Position numbers and translations under genes: made by a program. Below are positions 25,416-34,260 of a stretch of DNA of 64,000 nucleotides, piece after piece. The DNA is from an uncultured Bacilli bacterium (GTDB lineage Bacteria; Bacillota_I; Bacilli_A; RF39; UBA660): NCBI GenBank assembly GCA_934167885.1, contig CAKPMB010000008.1, forward strand, positions 1 through 64,000. Reading direction: 5' to 3'. The notes beneath the pieces were generated by a model. That model was not told where the DNA came from. It did no database searches and saw only the letters and a list, made by a program, of their open reading frames with translations. Numbering within the stretch: position 1 is the first letter of the stretch; the number at the start of each line of letters is the position of its first letter.

Positions 25416-26676
25416 AAAATTACAAGAAATAGTATTAGAAGTTGATAATAAAATTAATAGTGAAAACTTATTTAAAAGAATTGATAAAATTGAAGAACTT
25501 TATAGTAAGAAAGTTTTAGATGCCTTTAAAAAATATGAAGTTTCAACAACGGATTTTAATGGCACAACTGGTTATGGTTATGATGATGAAGGAAGAGATA
25601 AAATCGAACGTGTTTTTGCTTATGTGTTGGATAGTGAAAAGGCTTTGGTTAGAAGTCAATTTATTTCAGGAACCCATGCTTTGACAGTGACTTTTTTTGG
25701 TCTATTGCGTCCTTTTGATAAACTTTTATCAATTACCGGTAAGCCTTATGACACCTTAGATGAAGTAATTGGTATTAAAGATAATCCAAGTAGTTTGAAA
25801 TCATTTAAAGTAGAATTTGATTATATTGACTTAATAAAAAATGAAAATAATGATGATGATTTTGACTATGATTCTATTGAAAAGTATTTAAGAAACAATA
25901 AGGTAAAAGTTATTGAAATTCAAAGAAGTCGCGGTTATTCCAAACGGTGTGCTATATCTTTAGAGAAAGTTGCAGAGGTTGTTAAATTTATTAAAAACAT
26001 CGATAAAGATATTATTATCATGGTTGATAATTGTTATTGTGAATTAACCGAAGAATTAACGCCAACATCCCCATCTATTGGTTGTGATGTTATGGTAGGT
26101 TCGCTTATTAAAAATTTAGGTGGTGGCATTACCCCAAATGGGGCTTATGTTGCTGGTAGAAGTGATTTGATTTCGCTTATCGCTGAACGTTTGACGGTTC
26201 CAGGACAGGGGGCAGAAGTAGGTCCAAGTATGAATATGAATAAACTTATTCTTCAAGGCCTATACCTATCACCTAGTGTTGTTGCAAGTAGTCTTAAAAC
26301 TAACTTATTTGCAAGCCTTATATTAGAAAAATTAGGATATAAAACTAATCCTAAAAGTAGTGATAGACCAATTGATATTGTCTTGGCAATAACTTTTAAT
26401 AATCGTGAAAAATTAATTAAATATGTTCAAGGTATTCAAGAATATAGTGCTATCGATAATTTTGTTAAACCTATTCCATGTGATATGCCAGGCTATAGTG
26501 ATCAAATAATTATGGCCAGTGGTAGTTTTACGCAAGGAAGTTCGATTGAAATATCATGTGATGGTCCATTACGTCCCCCTTATATTGCGTATGAACAAGG
26601 TTCATTAACTTATAAATATGGACGTTTAGCAGTATTAAATGCAATTGAAGGTATAATGTATGACGAAGAAAACTAA
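25408..26676 (+). CDS. Methionine gamma-lyase family (YnbB/aluminium-resistance-like) PLP protein
   Basis: 422 residues from ATG 25408, eight bases after AGAAGGT. It shows the motifs of this PLP family: NGTTGYGYDDEGRD, SQFISGTHAL, FKVEFDYIDL, the aspartate in IIMVDNCYCELTE, and the PLP lysine region GSLIKNLGGGITPNGAY. The family is annotated as methionine gamma-lyase-like or aluminium resistance, and is usually next to hfq or glnA-type genes in Firmicutes; its real substrate is uncertain. The end overlaps the pseudouridine synthase by 17 bases. Confidence 0.88.
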   Translation: MNKKLQEIVLEVDNKINSENLFKRIDKIEELYSKKVLDAFKKYEVSTTDFNGTTGYGYDDEGRDKIERVFAYVLDSEKALVRSQFISGTHALTVTFFGLLRPFDKLLSITGKPYDTLDEVIGIKDNPSSLKSFKVEFDYIDLIKNENNDDDFDYDSIEKYLRNNKVKVIEIQRSRGYSKRCAISLEKVAEVVKFIKNIDKDIIIMVDNCYCELTEELTPTSPSIGCDVMVGSLIKNLGGGITPNGAYVAGRSDLISLIAERLTVPGQGAEVGPSMNMNKLILQGLYLSPSVVASSLKTNLFASLILEKLGYKTNPKSSDRPIDIVLAITFNNREKLIKYVQGIQEYSAIDNFVKPIPCDMPGYSDQIIMASGSFTQGSSIEISCDGPLRPPYIAYEQGSLTYKYGRLAVLNAIEGIMYDEEN

Positions 26677-27325
26677 AAAATTAGACATCGTATATGAAGA
26701 TAAGGATATTATTGTTATAAATAAACCTTATAACTTGTTGACAATTAGTAATGAGAATGAAAAAGAAAAAACACTTTATCATCAAGTATATATGTATTTA
26801 AAAAGAAAAAATAAAAATAATAAAGTATTTATTGTTCATCGCCTTGATAAGGATACAAGTGGCTTAGTAGTTTTTGCTAAAAGTGAGAAGGTTAAGAAGA
26901 TATTACAAAATAATTGGGATGCAACTATTCGTCATTATGTTGCAGTTGTTTGTGGTCAAATGCCAAAAGATAGAGGTGTTATTAAAAGTTATCTAAAGGA
27001 AACTAAAACCCTTCTTGTTTATAGCACGAACGATACAAAAAACGGTAAGTTAGCTATTACGGAGTATGAAAAAGTAATGGGGAATGACTTATGGACGATG
27101 TTAAATATTAATATTAAAACAGGAAGACGAAATCAAATAAGAGTTCAGTTAAATGATATAGGATATCCTTTAATAGGTGATAGAAAATATAATCCTAAAA
27201 AGACTGATCCAATCAGAAGACTTGGTTTGCATGCTAATTATTTATCATTTATTCATCCCATAACCGGTAAGAAAATGGAGTTTGATATTGATATTCCTAC
27301 GACATTTATTAAATTATGCCAATAA
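26660..27325 (+). CDS. RluA-family pseudouridine synthase
   Basis: 221 residues. IVINKPYNLL near the N-terminus, the catalytic aspartate motif VHRLDKDTSGLVVFAKS, and the GRRNQIRVQLNDIGYPLIGD block. It lacks an S4 domain. It should isomerise uridine in rRNA or tRNA; the exact site cannot be read from sequence. Starts within the end of the preceding PLP gene. Confidence 0.92.
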   Translation: MTKKTKKLDIVYEDKDIIVINKPYNLLTISNENEKEKTLYHQVYMYLKRKNKNNKVFIVHRLDKDTSGLVVFAKSEKVKKILQNNWDATIRHYVAVVCGQMPKDRGVIKSYLKETKTLLVYSTNDTKNGKLAITEYEKVMGNDLWTMLNINIKTGRRNQIRVQLNDIGYPLIGDRKYNPKKTDPIRRLGLHANYLSFIHPITGKKMEFDIDIPTTFIKLCQ

Positions 27326-27328
27326 AGA

Positions 27329-27356
27329 TTGACAAAAGATTAAATCATATTATAAT
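27329..27356 (+). promoter_or_regulatory. Promoter of the ATPase gene at 27381
   Basis: TTGACA (27329-27334), a 16-base spacer and TATAAT (27351-27356). Confidence 0.7.
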
Positions 27357-27380
27357 ATTATTGATTGCGAAGGAGTAAAT

Positions 27381-28007
27381 ATGGGTGTATTAGTAGCAAA
27401 GATAGTTTTGACTGGGGGACCATGCGCTGGTAAGACAACAACTATTAGTAGAATAGAAGAGCATTTGAATGAAAAGGGATATCATGTTTTGGTATTAAAT
27501 GAATGTGCTACCGAACTTATTAAAGGTGGTATTAGACCATTTGGTGAAAATGCTTTAAGTGTTTATGATTTTCAAAATGAAGTTTTAAATTTACAAGTAT
27601 ATAAAGAAAAACGTTATCAAGATATCATTGATAAATTTGACGATTCTGTTAAATGTATATTAGTGTCAGATCGTGGGGTTATTGATAATAAAGCATATCT
27701 TGGTCAGGAATTATTTGATAAATTATTAGAACAAAACAATGTTAAAGAAGAAGATATGTTAAATGAATATAATTTAGTTATTCATATGATAACAGTAGCA
27801 TCTGATATTAAAAATAATTATTCTAATAGCACTAATACAGCAAGATTTGAGGATGCAGATGAGGCTATTGACCTTGATAAGCGCACAAGTGATGCCTGGA
27901 GTAAGCATCCTAATATGAAAGTTGTTCCAGTAACTGAAATATTAAATGACAAAATTGATATTGTATTAAAACATGTTGATGATTTAATTGAAGAATTAGA
28001 TAAATAA
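27381..28007 (+). CDS. AAA_28/NadR-type P-loop ATPase or kinase
   Basis: 208 residues. The P-loop GGPCAGKTTT opens the protein. It continues with LNECATELI, SDRGVIDNKAYL (the D-R of a kinase LID/substrate site) and TNTARFEDADEA. The layout matches small AAA_28 proteins related to NadR and thymidylate kinases. A nucleoside or nucleotide kinase role is likely, with the substrate unknown. Single gene with its own promoter and a shared terminator after it. Confidence 0.82.
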   Translation: MGVLVAKIVLTGGPCAGKTTTISRIEEHLNEKGYHVLVLNECATELIKGGIRPFGENALSVYDFQNEVLNLQVYKEKRYQDIIDKFDDSVKCILVSDRGVIDNKAYLGQELFDKLLEQNNVKEEDMLNEYNLVIHMITVASDIKNNYSNSTNTARFEDADEAIDLDKRTSDAWSKHPNMKVVPVTEILNDKIDIVLKHVDDLIEELDK

Positions 28008-28015
28008 AAGAAAAA

Positions 28016-28050
28016 AATAAGAATTTACGATGATTAATTCTTATTTTTAT
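28016..28050. terminator. Bidirectional terminator
   Basis: AATAAGAATT (28016-28025) and AATTCTTATT (28036-28045), with A-runs on one side and T-runs on the other. It serves the ATPase gene (plus) and the small genes at 28034-28461 (minus). Confidence 0.7.
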
Positions 28051-28216
28051 TTTTATAAATAATTTTTTGAACGGCATATGTCTCCATGTATTGTCCAAGC
28101 AACATTAACCAATTTCCTAACGAATTTAGTTCATTTTCATCCATATTCTCGGATAGTATTTGGCCCACAACTGCGGCACTTATAGTCCATTCATCAGGAT
28201 TTAGGTTACTAAGCAT
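28034..28216 (-). CDS. Conserved-looking small protein, 60 residues
   Basis: MLSNLNPDEWTISAAVVG, then LGNWLMLLGQYMETYAV. It is short and amphipathic with a tryptophan-rich core; I recall similar small proteins in related Bacilli, but no function. It lies two bases after the Tyr/Pro-rich gene on the same strand, so the two form a pair. No transmembrane segment is certain. Confidence 0.6.
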   Translation of the reverse strand: MLSNLNPDEWTISAAVVGQILSENMDENELNSLGNWLMLLGQYMETYAVQKIIYKNKNKN

Positions 28217-28218
28217 AA

Positions 28219-28461
28219 TTAATAGTAGTAGTTATTGCTTGTGTAATATGGATAAGGAATAGGTGGGTAGTATATTATTGGTGGTTGATTATAATAACCA
28301 TAACCATTATTAGGTCTTGTAACCAGACTACCTGCTATACCGCCTAATAAAAATGGAGCAATAAAACCGCCTCCAACAAATCTATCACCATTATACGCCA
28401 TACTTTGATTACTTAATTGCATGTTTCGTTGATTTTGTGGTATATTATATTTAGGATACAT
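28219..28461 (-). CDS. Small Gly/Tyr/Pro-rich protein, possibly spore-coat related
   Basis: 80 residues with a strong RBS (AAAGGAG). The N-terminal part is polar, the centre (GGGFIAPFLLGGIAGSLV) is glycine-rich and hydrophobic, and the tail is Tyr/Pro/Asn-rich (YYPPIPYPYYTSNNYYY). This composition resembles small spore coat or exosporium proteins. Given the spore genes in the window, a coat role is reasonable but unproven. Confidence 0.6.
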   Translation of the reverse strand: MYPKYNIPQNQRNMQLSNQSMAYNGDRFVGGGFIAPFLLGGIAGSLVTRPNNGYGYYNQPPIIYYPPIPYPYYTSNNYYY

Positions 28462-28509
28462 AAAATAACTCCTTTCAGTTTATTTTATGTTTAGGAGGAA
28501 AACAAGTTA

Positions 28510-29607
28510 ATGGAAAAGTTGAAGATATTAGCAAGAACCATTGTTGAACATAGCCTTAAAGTTAAAAAAGGTGAAAAGGTTTTAATAACATATCAAGCGA
28601 TTGAATCACAACCTTTAGTAATGGAAATTGTTAAAGAAATAATTAGAGTTGGTGGTGTTGTTAATTTAGATTATATTGATCAAGAAATTAACAACTATAT
28701 TCGTGAAAATATTACAGATGGTATTATTAAAGACAAAGTTTCACGTTTTAAATATGATGTTAATAATTATGATTGTTTTGTTAGACTATATTATCGTATG
28801 AGTGATTATTATGATAAAAATATGGACAAACAAATGAAAAATAAGTTAATGGATTTAATGAAGCCATATAAAGAAATTCAAATTAATAAAAGAAGATGGG
28901 TGCTTTTAAATTATCCAAGTTTAGTTGATAGTAATAAAGCTAATATGACACCACAAGAATTTTATGATTTTGCTTTTTCTACTATGACTGTTGATTATGA
29001 AAAAATGTATCATGATATGCTTCCTTTAAAGAAGTTAATGGATAAGACAAGTAAAGTTAGAATTACTGGTCCTAATACTGATATATCTTTTAGTATTAAA
29101 GGAATGCCTAGTATTATTTGTGCAGGTGAAAGTAATATTCCAGATGGTGAATGTTTTACGGCACCTGTTAAAAATAGTGTTAATGGCACAATTACTTATA
29201 ATGTTCCAAGTCCTTATGAAGGGGAATTGTTTACAAATGTAAGCTTGACATTTAAAAATGGTAAAATTATTGCCTTTAATTCTAATAATAATAAAAAAAT
29301 GGAAGAAATTTTTAATACAGATGAAGGTGCCAGATATGTTGGGGAATTCTCGCTTGGTCTTAATCCATTAATTATGGAACCAATGGGTGATATATTGTAT
29401 GATGAAAAAATTGCGGGCAGTCTACATTTTACACCAGGATGTTCATATGATGAATGCCCTAATGGCAATAAATCAAGTGTTCATTGGGATTTAGTCTTAA
29501 TCCAACGCCCTGAACATGGTGGCGGATGTGTATATTTTGATGACGTTTTAATAAGAAAGGATGGATTATTTGTCATACCTGAATTAATGGGTTTGAATTA
29601 TAAGTAG
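28510..29607 (+). CDS. M29-family aminopeptidase (AmpS/AmpII-like)
   Basis: 365 residues. Motifs of the thermophilic aminopeptidase family are present: VKKGEKVLITYQ, the metal-binding AGESNIPDGECFTAP (E), YEGELF, GEFSLGLNP (E), SLHFTPGCSYDE (H), SVHWDLVL (H-x-D), and a final ELMGLN. It is a cytoplasmic metal-dependent exopeptidase. Slightly shorter than the usual 400-410 residues. It is followed closely by the gene at 29623. Confidence 0.92.
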   Translation: MEKLKILARTIVEHSLKVKKGEKVLITYQAIESQPLVMEIVKEIIRVGGVVNLDYIDQEINNYIRENITDGIIKDKVSRFKYDVNNYDCFVRLYYRMSDYYDKNMDKQMKNKLMDLMKPYKEIQINKRRWVLLNYPSLVDSNKANMTPQEFYDFAFSTMTVDYEKMYHDMLPLKKLMDKTSKVRITGPNTDISFSIKGMPSIICAGESNIPDGECFTAPVKNSVNGTITYNVPSPYEGELFTNVSLTFKNGKIIAFNSNNNKKMEEIFNTDEGARYVGEFSLGLNPLIMEPMGDILYDEKIAGSLHFTPGCSYDECPNGNKSSVHWDLVLIQRPEHGGGCVYFDDVLIRKDGLFVIPELMGLNYK

Positions 29608-29622
29608 GAAGAGGTAGTATTT

Positions 29623-30321
29623 ATGAATATGGGAAGAGCTAGTTATCAGCTAAATATTAATTGTGACGGGGCAGTGGTTAATCAAGTAATTCAAAGTTTT
29701 TTGGCAGCTAATAATTTTAAATTAGTGACTAAGCATGGTGAATCATATTATCGATATTCTAATATGTTTGAAGGAGAATCTTGCTTTAAATATAATATTT
29801 CACAAGGAGTTGTTATGATTGAAGCATGGAAACGAAATGGTTTTGGTGGCGAAATTAGTTTAAATCAAAATGGCATTGGTAATATTAATACCGCGATTAT
29901 TTCATATCGTGAAAAAATTGGGACATTATTAGCAGCGATTGATAAGTTAAACAATAATGCTAGTATGAATAATGGTTATAACCAAACACAAGGTAATAAT
30001 CAAATGAATTTTGATCCAAATACTGGACAACCTTTAAATAATAATTATGCATCTAGCAGTAATCAAGCAGTATTACAAAACTTTAATAATAGTAATAACA
30101 AAAGTTTAAGTAAAACTGCTAAATGGGGCTTATTTTATGCTATTATTGGTTTAATTACTAGTTTAACTGGTGGAATGGATTACTTTTCAGCATTATTTGC
30201 TATAATTGGTATAACATGTGGTATAAGAGGACTTAAATCGGAAAGCAAAGGTTTGGCTATAGCTGATATTGTTCTTTCTGCTCTTTCAATCGTATGTTGT
30301 CTTTTAGAAATAGGAATTTAA
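29623..30321 (+). CDS. Membrane protein with C-terminal DUF4190-like helices
   Basis: 232 residues. The N-terminal 110 residues form a beta-rich cytoplasmic domain (YQLNINCDGAVVNQVIQSFL and onward). A low-complexity Asn/Gln linker follows (about 118-160), then two or three hydrophobic helices (about 168-230) with AKWGLFYAIIGLI and GIRGLKSESKGLAIADI, which resembles DUF4190. Function unknown. It is 15 bases downstream of the aminopeptidase gene. Confidence 0.7.
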   Translation: MNMGRASYQLNINCDGAVVNQVIQSFLAANNFKLVTKHGESYYRYSNMFEGESCFKYNISQGVVMIEAWKRNGFGGEISLNQNGIGNINTAIISYREKIGTLLAAIDKLNNNASMNNGYNQTQGNNQMNFDPNTGQPLNNNYASSSNQAVLQNFNNSNNKSLSKTAKWGLFYAIIGLITSLTGGMDYFSALFAIIGITCGIRGLKSESKGLAIADIVLSALSIVCCLLEIGI

Positions 30322-30343
30322 ATACTTTCATAGTATTTTTTTT
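30321..30343 (+). terminator. Terminator
   Basis: AATACT (30321-30326) and AGTATT (30332-30337), then a long T-run, directly after the stop codon of the preceding gene. Confidence 0.75.
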
Positions 30344-30383
30344 CGTTATATGGTAAAATTATGTAGAAAGCGGTGAGGTATAT

Positions 30384-31304
30384 ATGGATTCATGCAGTTT
30401 TGGTAGGGCTAATGAGAAAAAGTTAGAAGAAAATTTCATTAAAGCCTTAAAAAATCCTAACTTTGTTAAAGTTGCAAATAGTCTTGATATATCTGATAAA
30501 GTTAAAATGAAATATACTCTTCACTTATTAAGTGTATCTTCACAATTAGAAATATGCCAAAAATGCAAAGGATTAGAGAATTGTCCATATGATATAAAAG
30601 GCTTAGTTGAATACCCAGTAGTTGAAAAGGATTATATAAAATTTGTTTATAGAAAATGCAAATATCGTGAAAAACATGATAAAGATTTATTTTATTTAAA
30701 AAATATAAAGTATTATAAAATGTCTGATGAGTTGTTAAAAGCTAGTTTTAAAAATATTTATAAAGATGATAGTAATCGTTTAGAAACTGTTAAAGCCTTA
30801 AAGGAATTTTATGATGACTATATACATGGTAAAGAATGTAAGGGTATATATTTGTATGGTAATTTTGGATGTGGTAAATCATATTTAGTGTCAGCGCTTT
30901 TTAATGAATTAGCTAAAAGTGGTATTAAAAGTTGTAGTGTTTATTTTCCAGAACTTTTACGAAGTTTAAAAGCTAGTTTTGGTAGTGAAATAAATGAATA
31001 TGAAGATCGCTTTGATGAAATAAAAGAAGCTAAATTGTTATTATTAGATGATGTTGGGGCTGAAAAAGTAACTGAATGGTCAAGAGATGAAGTATTAGGA
31101 ACTATTTTACAATATCGGATGGATAATAATTTACCGACTTTTATAACTTCTAATTTATCAATAAAAGAATTAGAAGAGAATTTATCTATCGCGAATGGCA
31201 CATGTGATAAATTAAAAAGTAGAAGAATTGTTGAAAGAATAAAGTATTTGTGTAATGAAATAAAAATGATTAGTGTTAATCGTAGAAAGCAACATCGCTC
31301 GTAA
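30384..31304 (+). CDS. dnaI: Primosomal protein DnaI
   Basis: 306 residues. An N-terminal zinc-binding segment has C-x2-C (CQKCKG), a later cysteine (NCPYD) and RKCKYRE. The AAA+ domain has Walker A GNFGCGKSYL, Walker B LLLLDDVGAE, and the sensor FITSNLS. The long spacing and fold match DnaI, the helicase loader that brings DnaC helicase to the origin in Firmicutes. Its usual partner dnaB is not in the window. Confidence 0.92.
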   Translation: MDSCSFGRANEKKLEENFIKALKNPNFVKVANSLDISDKVKMKYTLHLLSVSSQLEICQKCKGLENCPYDIKGLVEYPVVEKDYIKFVYRKCKYREKHDKDLFYLKNIKYYKMSDELLKASFKNIYKDDSNRLETVKALKEFYDDYIHGKECKGIYLYGNFGCGKSYLVSALFNELAKSGIKSCSVYFPELLRSLKASFGSEINEYEDRFDEIKEAKLLLLDDVGAEKVTEWSRDEVLGTILQYRMDNNLPTFITSNLSIKELEENLSIANGTCDKLKSRRIVERIKYLCNEIKMISVNRRKQHRS

Positions 31305-31319
31305 TAGTGATGTTTTTTT
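31291..31319 (+). terminator. Terminator of dnaI
   Basis: AACATCGCT (31291-31299) and AGTGATGTT (31306-31314), nine pairs with one G-T, then seven T residues; the first arm overlaps the gene's last codons. Confidence 0.8.
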
Positions 31320-31365
31320 ATGAATAAAAAATGCTTGTCTGTTAATAATAAAAATGGGTGATTTA

Positions 31366-31803
31366 ATGGAAAAAAAGTTATATGACAAAATAGTTATGAA
31401 TCATATGCCAAAAGAGACAAGGATTCAAAATGGCGTAATTGCCTTTTTAGTAGGGGGAACAGTTGGTGTTTTGGGTGAATTATTAATGGAATTTTATTCT
31501 TATTATTTGAAAATTCCTAAAAGTGATGCTTCAGTTTTTATGATAATTACTTTAATATTTTTTGCTAGTTTATTTACAGCATTGGGCTTTTTTGATAATT
31601 GGGTTAAGTTTGCAAGGTGTGGTCTTATTATTCCAATTACGGGCTTCGCTCATTCTATGACTAGTGCAGCGATTGAATATAAAAAAGAAGGTTATGTCAC
31701 GGGGTTAGGAGCGAATATGTTTAAACTAGCAGGCACGGTTATTTTGTATGGTGTTGTTTCATCATATATATTTGGCATAATAAGGATAATAATAGGAGGT
31801 TAA
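31366..31803 (+). CDS. spoVAC: Stage V sporulation protein AC
   Basis: 145 residues from ATG 31366 (GGGTGAT just before it); an in-frame ATG at 31354 would include the RBS. It has about five membrane helices and the family text NGVIAFLVGGTVGVLGE, FFDNWVKFARCGLIIPITGF and AHSMTSAAIEYKKEG. SpoVAC is a mechanosensitive channel protein in the inner spore membrane that moves dipicolinic acid. First gene of spoVAC-AD-AE, separated by one base from spoVAD. Confidence 0.93.
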   Translation: MEKKLYDKIVMNHMPKETRIQNGVIAFLVGGTVGVLGELLMEFYSYYLKIPKSDASVFMIITLIFFASLFTALGFFDNWVKFARCGLIIPITGFAHSMTSAAIEYKKEGYVTGLGANMFKLAGTVILYGVVSSYIFGIIRIIIGG

Positions 31804-31804
31804 T

Positions 31805-32800
31805 GTGACACATAAATATAATAATGTATATTTAAATGAAGTAGCGACAGTAGTCGGTAAAATAGAGTTTGATGGACCATTAGGTAAGTGTTTTGATAGA
31901 CATTATGAAGATTATTATGCTAATCAAGATGGTTTAGAACGAGCTGAAATTAAATTAATGGAAGAAAGTATTGATATTTTAATTGATAAATTAAATCTTT
32001 CTAAGGATGATATTAATTTATTAATTGCTGGTGATTTACAAAATCAAATAACTTCATCATGTTATACGGCTGAATATGTTGGATGCCCATTTATTGGCAC
32101 ATATTCAGCCTGCGCTACGAATGGGGAAAATATTATTTTAGCATCAAATATGATTGAAAATAATTGTGTTGATAATTGTGTTGTTTCGGTTAGTAGCCAT
32201 AATATGGTAGCAGAAAAACAATTTAGAAATCCTACTGAATATGGGGCTCCTAAACCAAGTACGGCCACTTTTACATCTACTGGTGGAGCGAGTGCTTTTT
32301 TATCAAATAAAAAAAGTAAAGTGCGAATTGAGAGTGTAACGGTTGGTAAGGTTATTGATTTAGAACAATCTGATCCTAATAATATGGGAGCATGTATGGC
32401 CCCAGCCGCTGCTTGGACAATAAATCAACACTTAAAAGATTTAAACCGCGATGTTGATTATTATGATTTAATTGTCACTGGTGATTTAGGAATATGTGGA
32501 AAAGAAATTTTACGGGAATATCTATCAAAGGAATATAATATTAAAATCAAGAATAATTACAATGATTGTGGTGTTATGTTATATGATTTAGAAAAACAAA
32601 AAGATGTTAAATCAGGTGGATCAGGACCAGCTTGTAGTGCACTTGTATTATATACGGATATTTTTACTAAACTAAAAAATGGTAAATTAAAGAAGGTTTT
32701 ATATGTGCCAACCGGAGCTTTATTTAATCCTGGTTTAGTTTTCCAAAAAGAAAATATTTTATCTATAGCGCATGCTGTTAGTTTGGAGGTAGAAGATTAA
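31805..32800 (+). CDS. spoVAD: Stage V sporulation protein AD
   Basis: 331 residues, GTG start after AGGAGG. Thiolase-like fold with YLNEVATVVGKIEFDGPLG, the cysteine in GTYSACATNGEN, NPTEYGAPKPSTATFT, TVTGDLG-like text (LIVTGDLGICGKE) and KSGGSGPACSALVL. SpoVAD binds dipicolinic acid and is needed for its uptake in the forespore. One-base overlap with spoVAE. Confidence 0.95.
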   Translation: MTHKYNNVYLNEVATVVGKIEFDGPLGKCFDRHYEDYYANQDGLERAEIKLMEESIDILIDKLNLSKDDINLLIAGDLQNQITSSCYTAEYVGCPFIGTYSACATNGENIILASNMIENNCVDNCVVSVSSHNMVAEKQFRNPTEYGAPKPSTATFTSTGGASAFLSNKKSKVRIESVTVGKVIDLEQSDPNNMGACMAPAAAWTINQHLKDLNRDVDYYDLIVTGDLGICGKEILREYLSKEYNIKIKNNYNDCGVMLYDLEKQKDVKSGGSGPACSALVLYTDIFTKLKNGKLKKVLYVPTGALFNPGLVFQKENILSIAHAVSLEVED

Positions 32801-33150
32801 TGGTATATATTTATTCATTTTTATTTGCAGGATTTTTATGCCTTGTAGCTCAAATTATTTTAGATAATACAAAGTTAACTCCTGGCCATATCACAAGTAT
32901 GTTTGTTATATTAGGTTCATTTTTAGATATATTTAATATATATGATAAGATTATTGACTATGTTGGTGGTGGAGCTTTAGTTCCCATTACTTCCTTTGGA
33001 CACTTATTAATTCATGGTGGACTTGCTAGGGTTAATGAAGTAGGTTTTATGGGATTATTCATGGGAATGTTTGATTTAACCGCCTCTGGTATTACCAGTG
33101 CTATCTTCTTTGCATTCATCTTCTCATTATTTATGCGTCCAAAAGACTAG
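32800..33150 (+). CDS. spoVAE: Stage V sporulation protein AE
   Basis: 116 residues with three or four membrane helices. GGGALVPITSFGHLLIHGGL and LTPGHITSMFVILGSFLDIF are typical of SpoVAE (AEb type). It completes the core dipicolinate channel. The start codon overlaps the spoVAD stop. No spoVAA, AB or AF is next to it, which is common outside Bacillus. Confidence 0.92.
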   Translation: MVYIYSFLFAGFLCLVAQIILDNTKLTPGHITSMFVILGSFLDIFNIYDKIIDYVGGGALVPITSFGHLLIHGGLARVNEVGFMGLFMGMFDLTASGITSAIFFAFIFSLFMRPKD

Positions 33151-33200
33151 TTGTTAAAGCTTAAAAAATATGATAAACTAGATTACTTAGTGGAGGTATT

Positions 33201-34103
33201 ATGACTGAGGGAGATTTAGTTATTGCAGAAAAAGTTATAAATGATAAATTAGAACGGGGTATATGGGAAAATTATTTCTCTAAAATATATCCTTGGACAA
33301 CAGAAAACTTATCAGGTTATATACCAAATTATGATTATACGGAAAGTGATGTTTTAACAACTGGAAGTAGTGGTGATCAAATTTTAAATTTGATAAGTTG
33401 TGGCGCTAAAAATATTAGATGTTTAGATATAAATCCTTTTGTTCAATACTATTTTAATTTGAAAAAAGCCCTAATTTTAACATTATCAAAAGAAGATTTT
33501 GTTAAATCTTTTTCAAATAATAAAGGTAGTATTCGCATGAATCAAAAAATGTTTGATAGTAGTAAGGATAAATTAGATAAATATACATATTCTTTTTGGA
33601 ATAGATTATTCAATAAATATGGTTTTGATAGAGTTGTTCAAGGTTTATTTATTAATAATTTTAGTAATAAACCGGTTGATATAACAGAATATAATTATTA
33701 TTTACAAGGTCCTAATTATGAACAATTAAAGAATCGTTTAAATGATGTTTCAATATATTTTGATAATCGTAATTTAAATGAAATAGTTCATGATCGTCAA
33801 GAATATGATTATATGTTTCTATCTAACATTCTAGATTATATTTATAATTTAAATTCTTTGGATGATAATGAATTAAGTAAATTAGAACCCGTTTATCGAA
33901 ATTTTATAACCCTTTTAAGTCGTCTTTTAAAGGATAATGGTAAGATGTTCTTTCATTACTTTTATGATATTGCTAATAATTATCATTATGATACAATATC
34001 AGATTGGTTTAAAAGAAGTCCATTTGTTTCACAAGTAGAATTTAATGGTGTTTTAAAAACTGATGGTGAATTAGTATATTCAAAGAAAAAAGGTATTTTA
34101 TAA
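33201..34103 (+). CDS. DUF3419-family methyltransferase-fold protein (BtaA-like)
   Basis: 300 residues. It has a SAM-binding type pattern: VLTTGSSGDQILNLISCGAKN, then CLDINPFVQYYFNLKKAL, and later YDYMFLSNILDYIYNL. This is the layout of DUF3419 proteins, whose known member BtaA transfers a 3-amino-3-carboxypropyl group from SAM to diacylglycerol. The true substrate here is unknown. Single gene with a terminator at 34111. Confidence 0.78.
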   Translation: MTEGDLVIAEKVINDKLERGIWENYFSKIYPWTTENLSGYIPNYDYTESDVLTTGSSGDQILNLISCGAKNIRCLDINPFVQYYFNLKKALILTLSKEDFVKSFSNNKGSIRMNQKMFDSSKDKLDKYTYSFWNRLFNKYGFDRVVQGLFINNFSNKPVDITEYNYYLQGPNYEQLKNRLNDVSIYFDNRNLNEIVHDRQEYDYMFLSNILDYIYNLNSLDDNELSKLEPVYRNFITLLSRLLKDNGKMFFHYFYDIANNYHYDTISDWFKRSPFVSQVEFNGVLKTDGELVYSKKKGIL

Positions 34104-34110
34104 TATTTTT

Positions 34111-34145
34111 AATAAAACATTTAAATAGTGTTTTATTTTTTTTTT
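34111..34145 (+). terminator. Terminator upstream of the polysaccharide operon
   Basis: AATAAAACA (34111-34119) and TGTTTTATT (34129-34137) form a 9-bp stem, followed by a T-run. Confidence 0.75.
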
Positions 34146-34260
34146 ATAATTTTTTATTTTTTTTCGTCTAAATATGTAATATTTATGCCCTTGTATGTCT
34201 AAATATTGGTTTTTTAGTCAGATTATGATACAATTTTATAGAATGAGAAAGGAGAATATT